Shown here in pieces: positions 10,694 to 18,777 of a DNA stretch of 18,849 bases (position 1 is the first letter of the stretch; every line of letters begins with the position of its first letter). The translations under genes were made by a program, and so were the position numbers. The notes beneath the pieces are model-generated. The model did no database searches. It saw only the letters and a program-made list of their open reading frames with translations, and was not told where the DNA came from. The DNA is from Tieghemiomyces parasiticus. Its lineage: Eukaryota > Kickxellomycota > Dimargaritomycetes > Dimargaritales > Dimargaritaceae. The stretch is taken from NCBI GenBank assembly GCA_027575765.1, contig JANBPT010000737.1:5607-24455 (forward strand), read 5' to 3'.

Positions 10694-10710
10694 GTTAATC
10701 GTAGATTAAC
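10694..10710. repeat. Hairpin, GTTAATC class
   Basis: Arms GTTAATC and GATTAAC with loop GTA, followed by GG. A second copy with a 4-nt loop (TAAA) is at 18214-18231. Confidence 0.7.
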
Positions 10711-10841
10711 GGTATAAAGCTATTTTAAATACGAGTTATAAAAAATAACTTCCTGTTTTTAATAAGGATTTAATTTATCAAATATATGGTCTATGATATT
10801 ATTATCAATTTATTTCCTAAACTTTAATCTTTCATCTAACC

Positions 10842-10859
10842 AAGTAACTAAAGTTACTT
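10842..10859. repeat. Hairpin, AAGTAACT class
   Basis: Arms AAGTAACT and AGTTACTT with loop AA. Imperfect relatives occur at 8819-8836 (one G:T) and 13376-13390. Confidence 0.68.
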
Positions 10860-11150
10860 TTAATTAATCATATCCTTTTTACAAAGAATTTTCCACTACT
10901 TATTTTTATAATATTTCCTATTATACTTGGTTGCCTAGTTTTTACTTTTTTAATTTCCTTTTTTGGCTGGTTTCCCCATATTTTGTTTTCTTTTTTGCTA
11001 TTCTGTATAATTTATTTTTTTGTATACCAGGATATCTATCCTATTAGGACTAAAATGTACAATGTACAGATGTCAAATTTATTCAAAGAATTCTTCTTTT
11101 TTATTTTATACAGTATGCTACGCTCTATTTTTTGGTTTTTTACTTTTTTT
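10860..11150. other. T-rich spacer, no gene seen
   Basis: The plus strand is strongly T-rich, leading up to the R piece at 11377. The frame at 10983-11207 is a run of F, I, L and Y produced by T-rich DNA and is not accepted as a gene. Confidence 0.6.
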
Positions 11151-11220
11151 TTCTTCTTTTATTTATTTTTATATATTATTATTTTTTATATTTCATTGAA
11201 TTTGTAAAATATTACTATAG
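11151..11220 (+). repeat. Dispersed repeat, left copy
   Basis: Bases 11151-11189 are identical over 39 nt to 17729-17767, same orientation. After a gap of different length, both copies also carry ATTACTATAG followed by similar bases (from 11211 here, from 17808 there), so a longer diverged repeat of about 90 bp is present. The overlapping frame at 11132-11443 crosses this repeat, a double hairpin and an R piece and is unlikely to be coding. Confidence 0.65.
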
Positions 11221-11238
11221 TGATGTAAAGGTATTACC

Positions 11239-11269
11239 GTACATTCGATGTACCAAAATACATATTTTG
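11239..11269. repeat. Double hairpin element
   Basis: GTACAT/ATGTAC with loop TCG (11239-11253) directly abuts CAAAATA/TATTTTG with loop CA (11254-11269). A close cousin of the first 23 nt is at 1178-1199, where one missing G and one substitution have destroyed the first stem and the second arm of the other is absent. Confidence 0.72.
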
Positions 11270-11376
11270 TTATATAAAAATTTATTACAAATTATATTTA
11301 TGGTCTCTAAAACAATTTATAATTGTTGGTCTTTACATATTTTTATCTTTACTACCTTTATTTCCTATAGCAACCA

Positions 11377-11440
11377 CCCCCCCTGGGGAGGCCTTGGAAA
11401 AATTTTTCAATACGAGTCTCCAGAACCGCAAGGTCATGTA
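11377..11440 (+). repeat. Family R element, decayed copy
   Basis: A C-run/G-run hairpin (11377-11391) leads into CCTTGGAAAAATTTTTC (11392-11408), as in copy 1. TACGAG follows, which also occurs in the inverted copy at 18778, and then divergent G+C-rich sequence. The GTCAC...GTGAC core is not recognisable. T-rich DNA lies to the left and A-rich DNA (11455-11630) to the right. Confidence 0.6.
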
Positions 11441-11990
11441 TAAAAATTGCCAAGGATATAAAATAAGGTGTTTTGAATATTTAAATTAAATAAGGAAAGA
11501 TAATAACGAGTATAATAAATTGAACATATAGATTAAATATCAAGATATCCATGAAAAATAAAATTAATGATAAAAATGTAATGATTTCAAGTATAATTAG
11601 TAAAATATTAAAAATGGCTTGAATCAAAAATAAAAATTTTATGTTTATTCCAAGTTTATTTCCTAAACTTTATCATCATCTTTCTTACTTTCCCATTGAT
11701 ATTTATTATCTTTTTTATTCATATTTGTTAATGATAATGTTGTGATTAACGTTGTAAAATTACTAAAGTATTTATATTTAATATACATCAAGATATCCTA
11801 CCATTAAATTGTGATTAATATTGTTAATATAATTAGCTTACTAATCTAATATTAATGATTATCATTATATTTAGTATAATATTATTCTATAATTTATCCA
11901 TAATCCAAGATTATCTTGTATTAATTATTGAAATTCCATGATTATACCTTTAACTTTGTTTTATTTTTCATATTATTTTTTATTTTATTT
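11441..11990. other. AT-rich spacer, no gene seen
   Basis: A-rich on the plus strand until about 11630, then T-rich. No credible frame or structured element is seen. Confidence 0.6.
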
Positions 11991-11995
11991 GGAAT

Positions 11996-12350
11996 TCGGC
12001 TTAGTGCCATTATTTACAAAATCGATTTCTTCTGGTTTTATTCTATCTTATGTATAGATTGGTTTATCATTATGCTTTAGTGGTTTTGAATTCAATTTCC
12101 TTTATATTCAAAGTTAATAGGTTATTTATTTTATATGATATTTTACCCACAATTAATTATATTTTTTAAAAGGATAAATTATTTAATAATATTTCTATTC
12201 TTCTAATTCATATATATTTAACCTTTTTTTATTCCATTCTGGTACTTCCCTAAATCTATGATTTTATTTGTAATATTTTATCCATTCATATTGTTTACGT
12301 TCAATTCAGCTTTATAATCCCATATATTCCCTCACGGTACTTATCATCAA
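11996..12350 (-). repeat. Family L repeat, copy A
   Basis: It shares several colinear blocks with copy B: 11996-12050 with 17205-17264; 12254-12274 with 17572-17592 (21 nt identical); and 12328-12350 with 17659-17681 (23 nt identical). The stretch 12226-12252 aligns with the end of a further tandem unit in copy B, so copy A holds about two units. On the minus strand the last block reads AAGTACCGTGAGGGA, a core known from large-subunit rRNA. Frames are interrupted and substitutions do not spare codons, so it is not a working gene. Confidence 0.65.
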
Positions 12351-12405
12351 TATTTATTGATTTTTTTTGATTTTCAAATTTTAATTTTTTGATTTTGAAA
12401 TTTAT

Positions 12406-12426
12406 GGATTCCCAAGTGGACAGGAG
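12406..12426 (+). repeat. Family R fragment
   Basis: Matches R copy 2 at 16253-16273 with 2 differences in 21 nt (GGATTCCC, then GGACAGGAG). It lies at the sharpest composition change in the window: T-rich to the left, A/G-rich to the right. Confidence 0.6.
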
Positions 12427-13131
12427 AGTTGAATAAATATGAGACTCTATGAGATAAATACTATTATTATCCAAATATTCAATGAATATCTAAAATTAGG
12501 AGTAAAAATCATAATAACTCTAATTTATCAAGATAATGATAGAACAAAAAATAAACACTAAAATACAATGTTGAAATAATGTAGTAAAAACAAAATTAAG
12601 ATAATTTAAAAGGTATTAAATAGATGTACTAATATAGAATGAATAAGTAAAGATAAGTATTGAGTATAATATATATAATGAAAAAACTCCAGAGAATATA
12701 AAACATATTGATGATAGAAATGTAAAATTCTTTAAAAATAACTAAAAATGGAATGTTAATAAAAATTTTAATATGTAAGATTAAAATAATAATAGATTAT
12801 AAACGATGTTTTATAATACGTAAAATAGAAAAAAAGGGAATTAAAAGGATAATATGGTATAAATTATAATTAATTAAAGTAAAGAAACAAATATATTAAA
12901 TAGCATACTTTATATAATTTATAATAATTGCAAAAACATATTAAAATAAATAAATAGTATTGTAAATATTATTAAATACGAGGATCTCATAAATATCCGG
13001 ATATGAAATAAAAAGTGATTAAATATTTATGATTATATAATAGAAATCCCATATCTAAAAATGTAAATATTATTTATATTTATTATAACGATAAATTTTT
13101 AATATTCTACAAAAATTATAATGTTTAATAA

Positions 13132-13147
13132 CATCATTAAAATGATG
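13132..13147. repeat. Hairpin, CATCAT class
   Basis: Arms CATCATT and AATGATG with loop AA; identical arms and loop recur at 14630-14645. Confidence 0.7.
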
Positions 13148-13794
13148 GGAAAGGATTTATATTATTTTATTCTCATATTTACCATTAAAATAACATATTT
13201 TCTATTATATTTAATTATATTCATTTATTTTACTATTTATCTTAGATTATCTATTTTATTACCTTATATATATATTCACCATTTCAAATTTATTATTTTT
13301 TATATTTTATGAAGGTAATCCAAGAAAAATTGGTATTAACATTAAATTGTAGGTTTACCCATAAATCAATCAACGGTGACTTTAGTAACTTGGTTATATG
13401 ATTATACAAATTATCGTTAAATAATATATATAATAAATGTTTGAATTATATTATAATTATCATTAAAAATAACCAATAATATAACTTGATATTAAAATGT
13501 AATTATATTTTTACCTTTAATATATTACCTATATAACCCCGATATATCAAATATTGAAAATGTAAAATTTATAATAATACTTACTATAAACCCCATCATA
13601 AAAAGGATGTTTAATGGTAATGATTTTAATAGTTTTTATAATGATCATAAATATATATTGTTTAATTTATTAAACGGTTTTTATTATAAAGATAAATGAA
13701 TTAATCAACAATATAAAATATTAAAGTTAATAAAATTATTTATCAAGATTTATAAATGAATCTGGTATAAATTCAATATATATTACAGAGCTAA

Positions 13795-13808
13795 TACTAA
13801 AATTAGTA
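13795..13808. repeat. Short hairpin TACTAA/TTAGTA
   Basis: Six-bp stem with loop AA. Short enough to be a chance occurrence. Confidence 0.45.
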
Positions 13809-14494
13809 ATAAGGTCAATTATATTATTTTGAGATAAGTGAGTAAATGATATAGTTATTTTTAATATCTATAAAATTGGATGTAATGATATTTTGGAAGT
13901 TAACTAATATATTTATGAAGAGGATGTATAGTCAATAATATTTATCTATAATAATTTCCCAATATTATTTTTAATATTTGATACACAACTAGATATCCTT
14001 CAGATATTTATTAAAAGTTGAAATAAATGGAATTAATGGTATAAATAAATAATAAAGTAAAAAATAAAAGCTAAATCTTTATAAATTATTTAAATATAAT
14101 AAAATCATAAAATAAATAGGACGCTCCATACCGTTAAAATAAAATTTATGAGCTATTTATGATTAAAGTATATTTAGCTATAACAATAAGGAAGTTAATA
14201 TAAATAAATTGAATATTTATAAAATATGATTAAAATAATGGTAGAATTATTACCCATTTAATATTATGTCTATTATATATTATATATCTATATTAAATAA
14301 ACTATAAAATCAAATAAGTGTTATTATAAAGTAATCATTAATATAATTATTATATATAAAATAGATAAATTCCTTATTTAATATATTTCTCGATAATTTT
14401 AAACATGGTTATTTGAGGTTATTATAATATTATTTTTGATATATATATTATTATATGTTCATTTTTAATAATAAATCTAACAATATAAAGTAAA

Positions 14495-14511
14495 AGTTAT
14501 TGAAAATAACT
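14495..14511. repeat. Hairpin, AGTTATT class
   Basis: Arms AGTTATT and AATAACT with loop GAA, followed by GG. Confidence 0.7.
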
Positions 14512-14629
14512 GGATAGTCTAAGATAAAATAAGTATTAAATAATATTTGGTAATATATATTCATTATTATTAAATATATTAATATAAATTTTTATAGGTA
14601 TGACTAAATGATTATCATACATTACCCAC

Positions 14630-14645
14630 CATCATTAAAATGATG
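14630..14645. repeat. Hairpin, CATCAT class
   Basis: Arms CATCATT and AATGATG with loop AA, preceded by ACCCAC and followed by TTT, the flanks typical of the CATTAAT class. Confidence 0.7.
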
Positions 14646-14765
14646 TTTACCTAATTTTTATACTTTAATATATATCTACCTCATATTACTTATTATCTAG
14701 TATAACTTTTTAAATAACATAATATTGTAGGAATATATCAAATTTAAGTCAATAATTAGATTTCC

Positions 14766-14782
14766 CAATATTAAAAATATTG
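14766..14782. repeat. Hairpin CAATATT/AATATTG
   Basis: Seven-bp stem with loop AAA, preceded by CC and followed by TTT. An imperfect relative lies near 13964. Confidence 0.65.
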
Positions 14783-15035
14783 TTTATAAAGCTAATAATA
14801 AAGTCTAGATTCATTTTTCATATAAATAAAAATTGGATTTTGGATATTTTTTAGGTAAAGGAGATGGGTGTATATTAAATAAAGTCATTAAAAATATTCT
14901 AGAAAGTAGGTAATATATTTAAAGATAAAAATATGGTTATAGAAAAATAAAAGTTCAAAGTTTATTAAAACGATTAAAAAATAAAATGATAAGAATATAA
15001 ATAATAAATTATATAAATAGTAATAGGGAATAAAC

Positions 15036-15052
15036 AAACATCATAGATGTTT
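15036..15052. repeat. Hairpin AAACATC/GATGTTT
   Basis: Seven-bp stem with loop ATA. Confidence 0.65.
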
Positions 15053-15138
15053 TCTAATATCTCTCCAATTAATTATGTTTATTAAAGCTTAATTCTATGA
15101 TCATAATAACAATATAATTTTAGTATATTATAAAAACA

Positions 15139-15155
15139 AGTTATTTTTTATAACT
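15139..15155. repeat. Hairpin, AGTTAT class
   Basis: Arms AGTTAT and ATAACT around a T-run loop, followed by G; a variant of the AGTTATT class. Confidence 0.6.
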
Positions 15156-15431
15156 GATATTATTAATATGGTTCTTTAGAAGGTCGATTATTTATGTCAG
15201 TAAACGGATTATTGAAAAGAACTGAATAGATACTACTAAGATAAAAATTATTATGATTAATGGCTTTATAAGAGCTTATCTAATAATTATTAAGATATAT
15301 ATTTAAATATTATATAAACATAAATGAAAACAATTTATAATGGATTAAATAATAAAAGTTTTATAGTAGATATAAAAATGGACAAATACCAAAAGTAAAA
15401 ATTTTATAAAAACGAGTAAATAAAAATCATT

Positions 15432-15447
15432 TTCAATAATAATTGAA
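15432..15447. repeat. Hairpin TTCAAT/ATTGAA
   Basis: Six-bp stem with loop AATA; related to the loop-less palindrome at 4592-4609. Confidence 0.5.
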
Positions 15448-15686
15448 CATTTGATGAGTAATATAATAAATATTAACACATGTTATTTTATATAAATGGA
15501 ATAAATCATAATAATAGGGTATAAGATTATAATATAATTAAATACCATTATTGATAAAATATTTAGATATAATCATTAAAGGGAATCTGAGATTTTTAAT
15601 GTGGTAAAAAAAGTAATATATATAAATAACTACTAAAATTATTAATTTATTGAATTATATCATTTGTAAAAATTATATCTATACCC

Positions 15687-15703
15687 CATTAATATAATTA
15701 ATG
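15687..15703. repeat. Hairpin, CATTAAT class
   Basis: Arms CATTAAT and ATTAATG with loop ATA, preceded by ACCC and followed within two bases by TTT. It marks the change from an A-rich to a T-rich plus strand. Confidence 0.7.
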
Positions 15704-15722
15704 CTTTATTATTATTTTTATT

Positions 15723-15823
15723 TATATTAGCTTTCTTCCTTTATATTTTGTTCAGTATAAATTTTACCATATCAAACATTGTTATTTTAATTTATTTTAC
15801 CTATATTAGCTCACTTCCTTTAT
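15723..15823. repeat. Direct repeat, 79 bp apart
   Basis: Bases 15723-15744 and 15802-15823 match at 20 of 22 positions (TATATTAGCT, two differing bases, CTTCCTTTAT). They lie in the T-rich stretch left of R copy 2. A tandem duplication with later divergence is the simplest reading. Confidence 0.55.
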
Positions 15824-16192
15824 TTCACTTCCATTTTATTTTATTCACCTTTAGCATTTAACATAAATATACCATAATTAGTTTTAGTCACAGGTTTCAT
15901 TACGTTAATATATATCACTCATTTTTTATTTTTACTATTACGATTAATTTATTAGCTTAATTTACAGGTATAATATATATTATTATTGGTTTTTATGGTT
16001 TTAATAGATTAATAATTTTACTATACCTGATATATATCTTCTCAATATTTTTTATATTAATATCTATGTTATATTTTGATATTATTTCCCAGTAAATATA
16101 TAGTTTATTAAAATTTATTGATTTTACCTTATTCTCATCATTCATTTATTACCTATCTAGACTACCCTATTTTGAATTTCTTCAGTTTTTTT

Positions 16193-16296
16193 TTGGAAAA
16201 TTTTCCAAGTCAATTTGGTCGATCACGACCCGAGCGAAGCGAAGTCACAGAGGGATTCCCAGGGGGACAGGAGGAACATAGTGACGGCAAAGGGTT
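16193..16296 (+). repeat. Family R element, copy 2 (compact)
   Basis: The clearest copy. It opens with the 16-bp palindrome TTGGAAAATTTTCCAA (16193-16208). Next come 36 nt identical to copy 1 (16199-16234) with stem GGTCG/CGACC and loop ATCA, a 6-nt variable piece, and a 16-nt block shared with copy 1 (16241-16256). GTCAC (16244-16248) can pair with GTGAC (16281-16285) around a G+C-rich middle, and it ends with AAAGGGTT. It is far richer in G+C than its surroundings. It may be a mobile G+C cluster or a structured control site. The frame at 16118-16306 is not supported as a gene, because copy 1 shifts frame within it. Confidence 0.78.
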
Positions 16297-16439
16297 AAAA
16301 CATTAATAGATTATTACTATAGAGTTTAAGATCTAAGTGAAGTAACATAACTCTCTAGATAAATGTAAAAATAATATAAAAAATGAATAAAATGTAAAAG
16401 GTTAGATTATATATGTAAATGATATATTACTAAAGGTCA
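16297..16439. other. A-rich spacer, nothing recognised
   Basis: Purine-rich plus strand immediately right of R copy 2. No motif or frame of note. Confidence 0.5.
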
Positions 16440-16643
16440 ATGAAACAAATAATAAATATAAAAAGTAATATAAACTTTCTAATATATATTAAACTAACTA
16501 ATCATGATAACATTATAAACATAATAATCAATTATTATACTACCAATGATAATCGTTTTCTCTTTATGATCATAATACTGAGGGGAGATAAAGTAAAACA
16601 TAAATTACATTTAGGGGTTATATATCTTTCAAGGTTTAGTTAA
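16440..16643 (+). CDS. Doubtful small ORF, function unknown
   Basis: A 67-codon ATG frame on the purine-rich strand just right of R copy 2. The first half is I/N-rich filler; the second half is more varied (for example MIIILRGDKVKHKLHLGVIY). No domain, signal peptide or family is recognised, and no ribosome-binding or promoter signal is seen. Length alone could arise by chance in DNA of this composition. Kept only because its position and strand match those of the other coding-like stretches. Confidence 0.12.
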   Translation: MKQIINIKSNINFLIYIKLTNHDNIINIIINYYTTNDNRFLFMIIILRGDKVKHKLHLGVIYLSRFS

Positions 16644-16787
16644 CTTATTATACTAAAAAACAAAATGTATATTATTTAATTTTTCAGATTATGTTTAGTA
16701 GTAAATTACCTATATTATCACTATATTTATGAGGTTATATTTGTATAATGTCTATTATCTTAATGTGATTTATTTCATTATTGGTAG

Positions 16788-16934
16788 TTAATCCTTATTA
16801 TGTTTATCTTTGATAAACGGGTTATTTTCTTCACAGTCGTCTCATTTTCCCTTATTCCTCCATTTATAGTTGATCTTGTTTCTATCCTTTTTCAGCTTTT
16901 TTCCATATAACTTCTTAAGGTTATAGCTAATACA
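16788..16934 (-). pseudogene. Coding-like relic with one internal TGA
   Basis: On the minus strand a 48-codon stretch runs from after TAA (16937-16935) to TAA (16790-16788), with one TGA at 16844-16842. Residues are varied, including KLYGKKLKKDRNKINYKW before the TGA and DDCEENNPFIKDKHNKD after it. With TGA read as Trp, as in many mitochondrial codes, it is one frame; with the standard code it is broken. The hairpin at 16802-16818 lies inside it. No ATG and no recognised family. It may be the remnant of a decayed gene or purine-rich noise. Confidence 0.18.
16802..16818. repeat. Hairpin, GTTTATC class
   Basis: Arms GTTTATC and GATAAAC with loop TTT, followed by GGG. Same arms as 2712-2728. 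Confidence 0.7.
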
Positions 16935-17199
16935 TTACTATTTTACTTTTTTATTTTTTATCCTTCAATCTATATACTTTTTAGATCCATTTTTACATTG
17001 ATAAATTTTTAATACATATATAAGATATTTAATAAATATCTTGTTTTATATATTCCTATACTTATTCTTTTTATGATTCTAATTTCATCTGGTTTATTAA
17101 CAGGGAGCCTTTTACAAAAGTGCTTTTAGTAATTATTCTATCTTAGATTGATATAGGTAATTTGATAAGTGCTTTTAAGAGTATGTATTTAGGGTTATT
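16935..17199. other. T-rich spacer
   Basis: No gene seen; contains the hairpin at 17022-17042. Confidence 0.55.
17022..17042. repeat. Hairpin, AAGATATTT class
   Basis: Nine-bp arms AAGATATTT and AAATATCTT with loop AAT, followed by G; partner of 1992-2012. Confidence 0.72.
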
Positions 17200-17681
17200 T
17201 GTATGTCGACTAAGTTTTAGTCATTATTTACAAAAGGCTATGCTTCTGGATTGATTCTATCTTACTTATATATTTTATCATTTACAATATTATTATTCTG
17301 TGTTTTTTTACTACTATTTCTAGTATATAACAAAATATGATATTTTGGTGTATTTGCTTTTATTTTCATTATCTATTTTTATTCCATTAGAGTTCTTTTC
17401 ATCAACATTTTTAATATTACCTTTATTATATCTATGATCCGTTAAATATTACAGTAATATTAAATTTCATTCTTTTTTCTCTTCTCTACAATTAAGCTTA
17501 TTTTTATAGTATTACCTATTTCCTTATGGTACTTATCACCAACAATTATTTATTTTATTTTTGCTTTTTACATCTATGATTTTATTTGTAATTTCATTTT
17601 ATCTATGAATTTTCTCTACAAGACTTATTAATTAAGCTTTTTTCATTATTTTTCTAGTTCCCTCACGGTACTTATCATCAA
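17200..17681 (-). repeat. Family L repeat, copy B, with tandem units
   Basis: Three imperfect tandem units end near 17405, 17543 and 17681, about 138 bp apart. Each unit end reads GTTGATGA-like on the minus strand. The two right units also share ATCTATGAT, TCTCTACAA and TTAAGCTT in order. The left end (17200-17264) matches copies A and C. On the minus strand, AAGTACCGTGAGGGA (within 17659-17681) and CCTTTTGTA followed by ATAATG (about 17240-17225) resemble two successive conserved large-subunit rRNA stretches. Expanded spacing and duplication mean it is not a functional rRNA as it stands. Confidence 0.65.
17445..17461. repeat. Hairpin inside a tandem L unit
   Basis: Arms AATATTAC and GTAATATT with a single-base loop A. 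The neighbouring unit (17572-17600) and copy A (12254-12280) have plain AT sequence at the same place, so the hairpin looks like an insertion into one unit. Confidence 0.6.
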
Positions 17682-17728
17682 CAATGATTTATTTTTTTCT
17701 TGAGATTTTGTTTTTTTTTCTAATATTC

Positions 17729-17835
17729 TTCTTCTTTTATTTATTTTTATATATTATTATTTTTTATTTATACTAAAGTTGGTGTATGAGATTTTTACAT
17801 GCCAAAAATTACTATAGTAATCTAAGGTAACTAAT
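17729..17835 (+). repeat. Dispersed repeat, right copy
   Basis: Thirty-nine nt identical to 11151-11189, followed at 17808-17821 by the perfect palindrome ATTACTATAGTAAT, whose counterpart at 11211 carries a base change. Confidence 0.65.
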
Positions 17836-18777
17836 ATATAAAAATTAGATTAAAACATTATACTATCATATTGGCATAAATATGATTAATTATTTTTTTA
17901 CCATTTTATTAATTTTTGATTTTATAATATCGCTAATATAACGTAAAGATACGGTTAATTTATATTATATATTAACGGTATAAATATTAAAGCTATTTTA
18001 TCGATTACCAGTAAATTTATTACCCTTATATTTCATTTAATATTTACCTTTGTTACAATATAATAATATTATTTATTACGTCATCGTTTTTTGTTTGATT
18101 TAATATACCTACTATTGATTTCAATTATTAGGGTTATAAGCCTTTACCTATTCTTGAGCTTTTTCAACCTAAAATTGTGGTTTTCATGTTAAATCTTATT
18201 TAGAGTATTGACCGTTAATCTAAAGATTAACTGAAATTTTATACCAATGAATTTTATATATTTGTAATATTTCCCATAATTTTACTCCTGAATTAAATAA
18301 CAAAATATAAAGATTAACGGATTATACCATATAAAATAAGTATAAATAATTATATTGGTAAGATAATAGTACGAATTAATATCGAATAATATATATGATT
18401 TGTATTATTTAATATTGTTTATTTAGAAGAAATTATTACTTTTACTTTCATTATTAATACTATTATTACAATTCTTTTTATCTAATTATAGCTAATATAT
18501 TTATTTTTAATATTATTTTCTCTTTTACTCTTTTATCCAATAATTTACTATATTTTGTTATCTTTTTTGACTCATTCCCCAATATTTAATTTTACTATCC
18601 CTATTACTTCTATATTGTTACACCTACTAAATGTTTGTCTTTTTGACTATTACTGATAATAAATTTGTTATTTCTGTAGTCTATTATATTTTATTTTGTT
18701 TTTATTTCTTTACTTTCCTTTTAAATTATTTTGAAGATTTTCATTTTTCAATATTATTATTTTATTTTATAATATAT
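17836..18777. other. AT-rich spacer, no gene seen
   Basis: Mixed, then strongly T-rich from about 18460 to the inverted R copy. Hairpin at 18214-18231. No gene recognised. Confidence 0.6.
18214..18231. repeat. Hairpin, GTTAATC class
   Basis: Arms GTTAATC and GATTAAC with loop TAAA, preceded by ACC; partner of 10694-10710. Confidence 0.68.

Larger units (their letters stand above)
8548..10841. other. AT-rich spacer, no gene seen
   Basis: No gene is recognised. Short structures are at 8622-8637, 8703-8741, 8910-8926, 8990-9010, 9590-9606, 9750-9761, 10072-10088 and 10694-10710. The stretch 9655-9735 is T-rich and shares TGAGATTTTGTTTT and nearby blocks with 17701-17735, so it may be a decayed piece of the repeated material to the right of family L. 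Confidence 0.6.
12427..15686. other. AT-rich spacer, no gene seen
   Basis: Mostly A-rich on the plus strand, strongest at 12430-12900 and 14840-15620, with a T-rich patch at 13150-13310. No gene is recognised; the frame at 13121-13312 is I/Y/F-rich filler and begins within a hairpin region. Hairpins lie at 13132-13147, 13795-13808, 14495-14511, 14630-14645, 14766-14782, 15036-15052, 15139-15155 and 15432-15447. Confidence 0.6.

Noticed and set aside
10966..10983. Minus-strand ATGGGGAAACC resembling an early large-subunit rRNA motif
   Set aside because: Isolated, and neighbouring sequence does not continue the rRNA; its order relative to the motifs at 11996-12350 is wrong for one gene.
11132..11443. 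103-codon frame, the longest in the window
   Set aside because: It crosses a T-rich dispersed repeat, a double hairpin and an R piece, and its first third is F/I/Y low complexity.
11996..12050. Minus-strand peptide-like reading DRIKPEEIDFVNNG in L copy A
   Set aside because: Only about 20 codons between stops; copy B in the same frame is interrupted by stops, and differences between tandem units mostly change residues, so no coding constraint is visible.
16118..16306. 62-codon frame through R copy 2
   Set aside because: Same reason: the conserved part is the repeat itself, and the remaining half is T-rich filler upstream.
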